From Parapristionchus giblindavisi (lineage: Eukaryota > Nematoda > Chromadorea > Rhabditida > Diplogasteridae): a stretch of DNA of 64,000 bases. Shown here in pieces: positions 55,568 to 64,000 of the stretch. Numbering within the stretch: the first letter of the stretch is position 1; each line of letters begins with the position of its first letter. The notes below the pieces were generated by a model. The model searched no databases, was not told the DNA's origin, and saw only the letters and a list, made by a program, of their open reading frames with translations. The stretch covers positions 1,505,810 to 1,569,809 of the forward strand of contig CALSFV010000013.1 of the NCBI GenBank assembly GCA_943737045.1, in the 5' to 3' direction. Both the position numbers and the translations under genes were made by a program.

Positions 55568-58500
55568 ATGATTTTGAGGGTAGCCTTGATCGCTCTCGCC
55601 GCAGTCTGCATTGAGGCAGCGGTAAGTGATTAAAAGCAATCGATATTGTCTGCGTCTCTGACTTTTTGCGTCGCACTCTCGCCGTCTGGCGCTCTCTATC
55701 CCTATAATAAGATTGAGAGAAAATGTTTGTACAAGTGATGTAACAATTACTAGTAGCAAGCGCGGCTGGAGAGGTGACAGAAATAACTAACAGTCAATTG
55801 ATTGATCCGTTTTTTTGGGTGAAAGGACCACCCCTAAGGCCGTATCCATAAAGTATCCATGAGAAGTCCGCATCCATCCGTATTATTGTTAGCAAACTGT
55901 TTTAAGCCTAACTTGACGTAAGAGATGTAGGCTCAGGCGTTTGCCACATACCCCATCCCCTACGCTTGTGTCATCAAGTTAGCAAAACACCGTTTTCCAC
56001 CTTCATGGATATAGCCTCTGGAGTTCCAAAGTCTTCTAGGTGGGGATTGAACTGTATTCCTTTCCTGTAGATGTCAGGATAGTAGTTAAAGATATCCGCA
56101 CCGAGCCATGCAGAACAAGCAGAAGAATGACAGATTAAGAAAATGAAAAAAAAAACATGAGTATTTATTTTATTATTTTGTTTACTAATTGTTAGTTATA
56201 ATTTTAATATTATTTATTTGTCATTTTATTGTTAGTGCTATTACAAATGATGCTACTTGAGAACGATTATCAACGATTGTGCGCATAGGCCTACGGTACA
56301 TCCTTTGACGTTATCTTGGGTAGATGATTTTTGCAAACTCTCCTGCAAACTGAGTAACCAATATTTAAAAAAATAAATCAATAAATTTTAATCAATAGAA
56401 AAATCAATATTTTTTCAGATCGATTGTCCTGCAGGCCCCAATGGACGACAGCTCCAGTGCGCCGTCGAGTGCTGCAAGAGCTTCGAAGGAGATGGACATG
56501 TACTGATTTGATCTTTGATCTTTTACCTTTGATCTTTGATCCTTGATCTTTGATCTTTGATCTTTCAGGGATACTACTGTTGCGGAGTTGAGGAACATCA
56601 ATTGACCAGGGAAGGCAAGACGGAACACGGTCGGCCAGAACGATTCGTGGCCTATGGAAGCACCTTCCAGTTAGTGATTGATCTTTGGTCTTTGTTCTTT
56701 GATCTTTTGATTTATGCTCTTTGGTCTTTTAATTGATCTTTGATCTTTGATCATTTCAACTATTCCTTTACTCATCATGTTCATTTTGATTTTGATTTTT
56801 GATTCTACAAATTCATCGTTAGTTCAAAATGCAAGAGAGATAGGAATAGCGGGGTCAACATGAAATCAACAGGGCTGCCCTTTCATTACAGTGGCTGAAC
56901 TAACTTTTCGTATTTTGAATTTATAAAAAAGTATTGATCTTTGATCTTTGATCTTTGATCCCTTTAGAGTCGACTATACCATGCTCCTCCTCGGACTAAT
57001 CGTCTCGATTGTTCTTTCCGTTCTGCTCTCCTTCTTCTGCTGTCTACTCTGCAATGGTAAGTGATCTTTGAACTCAACATTTTGTATAGTTTTTTGAACA
57101 AAAATATTATAGTCTGATCTTTGATCTTTGATCTCTAATCTCTCAATTTAGGCTTTCCGCCCTGTTACAGGTGAGTAGATAGTTGGTGTATGTTGAATGT
57201 GACAGTCGCAGTAAATTATTTGTTTTATAGTCACTCACCACGAGCTAATTTTAAACTCTTCGTTCTGGCAGTGCTCTCGCTGTCTTTGTCTGTGAGAGAG
57301 TGTCGCCAAAGCGGAGAGTAAAATTAACTTCGTGTTTGTCGTTAAAAGATAATTTGCTTTAGAATTTCTTTTTTTGCATGGAATTATAGCTGTGGTTTGA
57401 ACATGCCCAAATCTACCGTAGTTAGTCCCGTCTATCAATCAATCGATACTGCAGGCTGTTGGCTACATCGTCGCAGGAACCCGCAGATGTACGAGAGTGT
57501 CAATGAAAGCGGATTCTATCCCATCTGCTGTGAGTTCCATTTATTTTGTTTTATTTATTCACCTATTTCTTGATTCCATCTTATATAATGAGAAGCAGTG
57601 CTATGTATATGCGCAGAAAAGGGATAGATGGATTCTATCATATTTATGCATTTATTTATTTATTCTATCAAATATATATTCATAAACACTTTACTGGCAA
57701 AGGGAAAGAGGGGAGATGGATTTCCGTAGCGATCGGATAGGATCCGTCGGATTTCGATGGATTCATTGCCGCGCTTCTTCCAGTATCTAGATCACACTGC
57801 GAATATTTTGCTTTTTTGAAAAAGGAAATGGGATTTGAGCAGAAACTAATCTTATTAGACCCTTTTTGTTATCGATCAGTAGGCAGTTTGCAGACTATCA
57901 CACCTGACAGTCAGGTGTCAGGTGTGATAGTCTGCAAAAATCATGAATGAATGATCCATGCTTGCTATCGCTGGCACAGGCGCGCTATCTAAAAATAAGA
58001 AAGTTCTGCAAGAGGATTAGAACCTCGCTAAGGGATTGATGTGTGTTCACTCATCTTTTTTTACAAATATCTTGGCATTTGCATGAGGGAGATGCAAGAG
58101 ATTTGCATGAACATTCGCGGGTCTCCGCCTTTAACTATAAGAGTTCTTCAGATGAGTTTCAGGGCCGCCATAATATTGCCTCTGTTTCATTAGCATCAAT
58201 ACCTTTTCTACTGCACTCCAGAAAATAATTACAATAATTCTGATGAATATGACCCCATTTAAAGGCACTTTCCGGGAAAATTTGAAACTCTCCGCTCTAG
58301 CCACACTCTCTCGCTTTCTTTGCCTACGAGAGAACGTTGCCCGAGCGGAGAGTAAAATTAGTTCGGGTGTGGCTTTAACGTGATAAGAAGAACCCAGCAG
58401 TATTCATTTCTTATACATGAATAAATGATTTGATTCGCTAACTAAAGTTCTAGGAAATTTTGCACGGGCGATAATAAAATCTCAAAAAAAAATCAAAATG

Positions 58501-59142
58501 ATTTTTTAATATATTTATTTATTTGTGATATAACGAGAAGGAGTTACATATATGTATAAGGGCAGAAAGTGATAGATGGTTTTCAAAGCAGTAAAATTTT
58601 TTCACAAAATAACTACTATGTTATATGACAGGCGGGTTCGGCATTCCGATGGGCACGGTGGTCTTCTCCTCGCATCCTCCCCAGTACAGAAACGACGAAT
58701 CCGAGTATCAGATGTCCACGTCCTCAACGTCCAGCAAGAACAGGGTAGGTCATTCAATATAATTCTTTTGCCCATCAAATATATATTCATAAACATATTA
58801 CTGAGAAAAGAGAAAGCAGAAGAAATAGATTGATTCGGTTGATTAGATTATATGATATAGCAAAGACACCTGTATTTTTTCGAATCGTTTTTTTGGAGAA
58901 TCGTTGAAGGAGCACCCCAAGTTAATTTTAATGATCGCTCTGGCCACACCCTCTCGCAGACAAAGAAAGCGAGAGAGCATTACCGTAAATTACAAAAATC
59001 AATCGATATAAGTTAATCGATAAAAATCAATCGATATGTTAATCGATAAAAATCAATCGATATTCAGGTTCGTTTCAATCCTGATGGTACTCCTCGTGGT
59101 GTCCTAAAGAACAATGGACAGCAAGACTACAGACCATACTAG
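55568..59142 (+). CDS. Single-pass membrane protein, Shisa-like architecture
   Basis: Exons: 55568-55621, 56419-56499, 56569-56669, 56968-57056, 57455-57529, 58632-58744, 59068-59142; all phases close to 588 bases, 195 residues. Residues 1-18 (MILRVALIALAAVCIEAA) form a signal peptide. The short ectodomain has a spaced set of cysteines (CAVECCKSFEGDG then YYCCGVEEH). One helix, MLLLGLIVSIVLSVLLSFF, is followed by CC and basic residues (HRRR), giving type I topology. The cytosolic tail has SSHPPQY, a WW-domain ligand, and ends QQDYRPY. Signal peptide, CC-rich ectodomain, helix and PPxY tail together match Shisa/WBP1/VOPP1-type adaptors, but I do not recognise a specific orthologue. The start lies 8 bases after TTTCAG. 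A 19-base potential microexon at 57152-57170 would break the frame if included. Confidence 0.78.
57230..57346. repeat. Palindromic 110-bp family copy
   Basis: ACCACGAGCTAATTTTAAAC and GTGTCGCCAAAGCGGAGAG arms. Intron 4 of the Shisa-like gene. Confidence 0.85.
57887..57938. repeat. Perfect 23-bp hairpin
   Basis: Arm TTTGCAGACTATCACACCTG plus ACA, spacer GTCAGG, then its exact reverse complement. Intronic in the Shisa-like gene; belongs to no other repeat in the window. Confidence 0.93.
58258..58380. repeat. Palindromic 110-bp family copy
   Basis: AAACTCTCCGCTCTAGCCAC and GTTGCCCGAGCGGAGAG; ends GGTGTGGCTTTAA. Shisa-like gene intron. Confidence 0.85.
58908..58985. repeat. Palindromic 110-bp family copy, truncated
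   Basis: GAGCACCCCAAGTTAATTTT and TGATCGCTCTGGCCACACC; the right arm stops after GAGAGCATTACC. Confidence 0.65.
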
Positions 59143-59389
59143 ACTAGAATGTATTGATTGACTAATCAATTATCGATTATCGATTTTTCTGTCCTCTTTT
59201 TCATTGTCTCCCGTTTCATAATCATCAGTAATCGAGTTATCGATTTTATTTTCTTTCTTTCCTGTTTATCTTACTATGATTATTGACTAGAAAACTATCA
59301 ATCAATCAATAACCCCTTTGCCTAATACTCCCTTCTGTACAGGTTCACCAACAAAACGCAACATATCGATTTTTAGCATCGACAAATTG

Positions 59390-59395
59390 AATAAA
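59390..59395 (+). other. Polyadenylation signal, Shisa-like gene
   Basis: AATAAA 248 bases after the stop, the first on the coding strand in a clear 3' UTR-like context. Confidence 0.5.
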
Positions 59396-59609
59396 ACAAA
59401 ATTCAATCAATACTTTCTTCTAAGTCTATGTATTCGCTGTAGGATACGTTGTGCTCACTTTCGTTTGATTTTCGATCGATACTTGTTGTCACTTTAATAA
59501 ATCCAAAAAAATGCATAATATTTATTGTATTATAAACATCACAAAGTAATCGGTGAGCAAAGAAGATGATTAAACTCTGTACAACTTTGAAATGAATAGA
59601 CAACTATTA

Positions 59610-59731
59610 CAGGCACACGCCGAGCTAATCTTACTCTCCGCTCTGGCAACACTCTCTCGTAAACAACGAAAGCGAGAGAGCACCGCCAGAGCGGAGATAT
59701 TAAAATTAGCTCGGGGTGTGTCCTTAAAGGA
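59610..59731. repeat. Palindromic 110-bp family, well-preserved copy
   Basis: AGGCACACGCCGAGCTAATC, TTACTCTCCGCTCTGGCAAC, CACTCTCTCGTAAACAACGA, then the mirrored ACCGCCAGAGCGGAG and AAATTAGCTCGGGGTGTGTCC. The best single example of the family consensus. Confidence 0.92.
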
Positions 59732-60026
59732 AAGTATTCTGGCCCGTGTACTGTGCAGAATGCGTTATGGCATACATTTCAATATTCGAAAATCATAAAT
59801 CAATAAAATGAATTTCGAAAATCGATAGTCAATCAATAAAATTGACTCTGACTAAACTGGAAATCATGATGCAGATCACTGGAACTGACGCGATACAGAA
59901 AAATGACCCGCAATTGTAATATTAATAGGAAAGGACATATAAGCGATAATTATTGTTTTGGGGGGACTTTGATTTGGTGGGTACCGCTTGTAGTGGGCCG
60001 AGTCACAGAAATAGGTGATCGGATCC

Positions 60027-60205
60027 TTAAAGGGAAAGTAACCTCTCTCAATGGTCTCTTCAACGGTTTGGGCTCTCTCGTTGTCAGAGAACAGAGAAAT
60101 GGTCTCTTCATTGCGCACACTGAGAGAGGTAACGCTTTTTTTAAATGATCACCTAAAAATAGTGTGTGAAATGAAGAGACCGACAGCAAAGGTTACTTTC
60201 CCGAT
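60027..60205. repeat. Second palindromic family, copy
   Basis: CTTAAAGGGAAAGTAACCTC, CTCAATGGTCTCTTCAACGG, GCGCACACTGAGAGAGGTAA; the arm words then recur inverted to 60205. Confidence 0.8.
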
Positions 60206-60364
60206 AAAGAATCCGAAATTTCTGGACTCGGTCCACTAGAGGGTTTTGGACAATGTCTGGGCACAATTTTAGTCTAAACAAGCAGTGGAAAGGGTGGCAG
60301 TGTGGATCCTCAGTAGGTTACGGTAGTGGATTACTGTGGCAGGGTATGTTCGAGAAAGAATTGC

Positions 60365-60495
60365 ATCACTGTAATCAATAGGAGAGAGAAATTAGGTTAC
60401 GGTAGTAGTCCGGGGTTACGGTAATGTATTGAGGGGGGGTTTGGGTTACGGTGGTATTCGCGGGTTACGGTAATCGGGTTACGGTAATCGATAAA
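60365..60495. repeat. GGTTACGGTAAT repeat tract
   Basis: Several imperfect copies of GGTTACGGTAATCG, the complement of the CTACCGTAACC minisatellite at 50975. The last codons and stop of the adjacent - strand gene fall inside it. Confidence 0.85.
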
Positions 60496-63400
60496 GTAAG
60501 AGCACTGTGAGTAGGAGCAGCAGCAGTGACGTCATTGACGAAGGAACATTTGTGGAGGCGTTTCGGCCGTTACAATGATCATCGTAGCATGTACAAACCT
60601 GAATTAATCAATATGTTAATCAAATCAATCGATAATTTAATAAATAATTCGACAGTTCAATTAATTAATCAATATTTAACTTAATCAATCAATATTTTAA
60701 TCAGTCAATCGATAATTCAATCAATCAATCAAACTATATTCCTTCCGAGAATTACATAGGGAGTATGATTCAAACAAATACCGATGTATAGATTTCCGAT
60801 TTGTTACAAGAGACGAATAGTTATGGTTGGATATTCGGAGATTGAGTGCCCGCAATGGGGCCGTAAAATCATTGCGGCCCCGTAACCTCGGAGGGAGGAG
60901 AGGGGATTAATTGATGGTCCGCAATTCCCGAATAATAATAATATACTTTATGCGGAGCAAAAGTAAAGTATAATTTCTGATAAAATATTTGATAGGTAGT
61001 GGAGTACGCATAAATACGATGCTACGACTTGGGCAGGAAAGATGAAAATTACAAATAAAAAGAAATTCCTACAAAGAAAAATTTTAAAACAAAGAAAAAA
61101 ACGGAAAGATTTGACAGAAGGAAAAGATAGCCAATTCTAGATATGTTTCAGAACTGCTACAGAATGTGATGGACTCTGTGGATATTGCTTATGCTGTCTA
61201 GTAGCGGTTTACTTATCAGTGGTCCATTATAACATGTATGAAGCTCTACTGAAGCGCCCAGGCCTGCTAGAGCTCTTCTAACGCACTTGCACACCGAGAA
61301 AAGAGGTGTAACCCACAGCACATAAGACCAGCGAAGTGTTACTATATTTAACACTTTTGGGTGTTAAAATAGCTCAAAAAGTGTTAAATATAACACTTCA
61401 CAGGTCTTATGTGCTGTGGGTTACACCTCTTTTCTCTGTGTGTGCACGAGCCATTTCGAGCGCAGTGCTAAAGCTGCTTGAGCTAACTGAAGTTCTGTTC
61501 GAGCTCTTTCGAGCTCTGCTCACCTCAATCGAGGAGTCATCAACAAGGGCTTGTTGCTCGAGCTTGAACAGATCCTTTTTGCGGTACATCTTGCACGAAT
61601 CTCGATGGAGCCAGCGATACCTGGAAAGATCAGTGATCAATTGTAGAAATTTCAGAGCTAAAATTTAAATCATTCAGAGCATTTTTATGTATAAGGGAGG
61701 AATAAAAATATCATTATTATTCACCATAATAATTTATGAGAGTCATTATCATCATGTATCATTATGTTTCACTCGTATATTCAAATTGTTCTCGTTGCGC
61801 TCTCGGGCGTAGATAAAATATAATATATATTATTGTTCTCAAAGACACAACCGAGCTAATCTCACTCATCGCTCTGGCAACACTCTCGTATACAGCGAAA
61901 GCAAGAAAGCATTGTCAGAGCGGAGAGCTTCAAATTAGCTCGGGGTGTGCAATTAAAATGTATGACCGACCATGATACGATGGTCTGATTGAATCCGTTG
62001 ATGAGGACGTCGGCCATGCATCCCCGGATGTTGCCCTTCACGATTACACCTTCAATTATTTATTTATTTATTCATTTATGTATTTATCCATCAGTTAAAA
62101 CATGAATAGTGAGAAAAAAGTAGCAATAAGGGAGTGATGGAGTTCCGGGGCTTTAAAGGGAAACCTCTCTCAATGGTCTCTTCGACGCACAATGCTCTTT
62201 CTTTGTTAGAGAAAAGTAGTGTGCACAATGTAAAAACCATTGAGAGAGGCCACGCTCCCTTTAAAGCCACACCCCAAGCTAATTTTACTCTCCGCATTGG
62301 CAATACTCTCTCGTAGACAAAGAAAGCGAGAGAGTGTGGCCAGAGCGGAGAGTTTCAGATTAGCATAGGGTGTAGCTTTAAGCGATTTCGGTTGCAGCGA
62401 CGGGACTATTCATTTGATTTATTCAAAATCTTCAAGAGAAGTCATGGTGCGTTCATCGTCGTCTGTCCCTCCTGCGAGAGGGTTCATAATGACTAATGCG
62501 GTGTTAAAATCTTGTAAAAGTAGATGGAAAAGTGTAAAAGTAGTGTTTATTTTCTGATTGTAAAAGTAGTTGGAAAAGTAGTAATCCAACACTCACGTGA
62601 AGGGATTGTTGTTGTAAAAGTTAGTCAATTACGAAGGTATACTACTTTTCCAACTACTTTTACAATCAGAAATTAACACTACTTTTTTCAACTTTTACAA
62701 GATTTTAACACCACATAATCCAGAGGGTCTCGAAACAAGGAATACAGAGTCTAAACGCTCTGATGTGCATGGCTATGTCACTAGAGCATATCGCACTCAA
62801 ATATTATAACGCATAGAAATCGGCTCCTCCCTTTGAACTCTTCCTGACTGTAGCAGATGGCGTGATCAATTGATCTCTCACCCTCCCCCCCCCCCAGTCT
62901 CCATGTCCCTACATCTCTTTTAATAATTTTTTGATTTCACATATTTTTTTGCACTCGACCCTGTTGAAACACCCTTGTGGTGTACGATAAATAAATAAAA
63001 ATCAGTGAAGAAATACTAATTAAATGAGAGTTATACGGATTATGGCTAACCCACACTTCCAGAATCCACTATGAAAGGATCCTTAGAAATTATGAATTTC
63101 CGAACTGACCTCCGATGTTCATGGACTCGGACATGCTGATGCAGATGGTAGGACAGTGCACCACTCGCACCTCGCCCGGGAACGCGTCGAGGTCGTCGCA
63201 TGCATCTGAAACATCGGGAGTTATGCAAATTTAAATTTGCCTCATGTACGGAATAAAACAGATTTTCAATATATTATTATATTCAAGTACGTCATATTTA
63301 TTTTCAACATGAACAAGGATGAGCAACTAAATGTAGACACAACTGCTCGATAAGAGATCCATAGTGAAACAGGGATATTCCTGGAATCCTTTTCATCTTT

Positions 63401-63891
63401 GCATTGAATTGTCTAATGGAAGAGCCACTATCAAAATTATTATTTTGAAATTTCCTGTGTGGGTCATCCTACTGATGAGGCCCAGCCCACACAGGCCGAT
63501 CCAGTGTCTAGGACCAGGGCCGAGGATACAGTGTTATTAGCATCACTCACCGGTAAAGTTTTTGGGCGCCTTGTACAGAGTGCTCAGCTGTGGCCACACC
63601 GCCGCGTACAGCCTGCTCATGCACGAGTAGCATTTTGCCGTGTCTGCAATTCAAAATTTGAATTTCCCGCCTCAACTTTAGTCAATAACGATTTCTCGAC
63701 TTTTTTCTACATGACCATCGAATTGTACGATTATCGATTGTTTTCGTTGTATTGTATTATTGATTACCCCCGTGGAACACGTCGACCGGCTGCACTTGCG
63801 CTACCGTAACCCGGGCAGCGAGTACTGTAGCGATTATCAGGATACGGTAGATCAGATAATCGATCGATATGGACGGTGGTCGTGTGCGCAT
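60479..63891 (-). CDS. Ly-6-type GPI-anchored protein, ODR-2/HOT-like
   Basis: Predicted cell-surface three-finger (Ly-6/uPAR) protein; in C. elegans ODR-2 acts in neurons for olfaction. Exons on the - strand: 63891-63768, 63643-63551, 63205-63110, 62049-61971, 61620-61524, 60598-60479; all phases match, 609 bases, 202 residues. A basic start followed by a hydrophobic segment (LIIATVLAARVTVAQ) forms the signal peptide. The mature part begins AKCYSCMSRLYAAVW, continues NFTDACDDLDAFPG, VVHCPTICISMSE, NIRGCMADVLINGFNQT and WLHRDSCKMY, and ends with CTCYDDHCNG, the closing Cys-Asn of Ly-6 domains. A GPI signal follows: small residues (NASTNVPSS) then MTSLLLLLLTVLLLYRLP. The order of Cys blocks is why I place it with ODR-2/HOT. 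The last codons derive from an intergenic repeat. No trans-splice site identified. Confidence 0.87.
61288..61444. mobile_element. Palindromic MITE
   Basis: GAGAAAAGAGGTGTAACCCA and TGGGTTACACCTCTTTTCTC arms with AAGTGTTA/TAACACTT words around a GGGTGTTAAAATAGC centre. Last intron of the ODR-2-like gene. Confidence 0.88.
61850..61958. repeat. Palindromic 110-bp family copy
   Basis: CCGAGCTAATCTCACTCATC and GTCAGAGCGGAGAGCTTCAA, ending 13 bases before ODR-2-like exon 4 (61971). Confidence 0.85.
62149..62267. mobile_element. Second palindromic family, complete copy
   Basis: GGCTTTAAAGGGAAACCTCT and CACGCTCCCTTTAAAGCC are inverted ends; inner arms CTCAATGGT/ACCATTGAG. The most complete member, ending exactly where the next palindromic element starts. 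Confidence 0.88.
62268..62386. repeat. Palindromic 110-bp family copy
   Basis: ACACCCCAAGCTAATTTTAC, CTCCGCATTGGCAATACTCT, mirrored by GTGTGGCCAGAGCGGAGAG and ending TAGGGTGTAGCTTTAA. Directly adjoins the preceding element. Confidence 0.9.
62497..62716. mobile_element. Palindromic element with GTAAAAGTAG words
   Basis: GCGGTGTTAAAATCTTGTAA and TTACAAGATTTTAACACC at the ends; GTAAAAGTAGTTGGAAAAGT is mirrored internally. ODR-2-like gene intron. Confidence 0.88.
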
Positions 63892-64000
63892 TGGCCGCGC
63901 GCATCGGTTACGGTGGCCGTCGGAGCGAGGTTACGGTAGGAAAGGGGCGGAGCTTATCGATCGACAGTCATCACCGAGAGTGCGGTCTGTGTAGGTTATC

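Larger units (their letters stand above)
59396..60478. other. Intergenic between convergent genes
   Basis: Holds one copy each of the two palindromic families (59610-59731 and 60027-60205) and a GGTTACGGTAAT repeat tract (60365-60495). No exon recognised. Confidence 0.65.

Overview
The window is eukaryotic nuclear DNA from a nematode, most likely a free-living rhabditid related to but distinct from Caenorhabditis elegans. Evidence: many short exons with GT-AG introns, TTTCAG-type acceptors placed a few bases before start codons (as expected for spliced-leader trans-splicing), nematode-specific protein families, and intronic TACCGTAA-rich repeats. Species was not determined.

I could assemble six spliced protein-coding genes by joining exons whose phases match. 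Left to right: (1) 679-4778, +, a seven-helix chemoreceptor of the Sri/Srh type; (2) 6102-11267, -, a secreted class 3 lipase with GHSLGG and a full Ser-Asp-His set; (3) 17987-23708, -, a microsomal cytochrome P450 with all hallmark motifs; (4) 42627-51973, +, a family 20 beta-N-acetylhexosaminidase of the nematode HEX / hexosaminidase D type, whose far-upstream first exon makes it a type II membrane protein; (5) 55568-59142, +, a 195-residue single-pass protein with a Cys-rich ectodomain and a PPxY tail, Shisa-like in architecture; (6) 60479-63891, -, a Ly-6/ODR-2-like GPI-anchored protein. Genes 1/2 and 5/6 are convergent; genes 3/4 are divergent across about 19 kb. The genes look like an ordinary neighbourhood, not a pathway.

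Three copies of a two-gene tRNA cassette, Arg(ACG) then Thr(AGT), each with a 73-base spacer, lie on the + strand. Two of them sit antisense inside introns of the lipase and P450 genes.

The rest is dominated by repeats. They include: a family of about 20 palindromic elements near 110 bp whose arms read like CTCCGCTCTGGCAACACTC; at least one second palindromic family; TA-flanked Tc1/mariner-type elements including a 1.85 kb nested palindrome at 15397-17246 and a decayed Tc1 copy at 24327-25869; a hAT-type element with 8-bp target duplications at 38659-39391 next to a mariner-type element at 39439-40696; a long-inverted-repeat element at 13688-14894; and LINE 3' remnants. From 27.3 to 45 kb the + strand is strongly pyrimidine-rich, starting with a 1 kb (CTCCCT)n higher-order array. 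A seven-base motif, GATCTTT, recurs in tandem in introns of most genes here and is the most unusual sequence-wide signal I saw.
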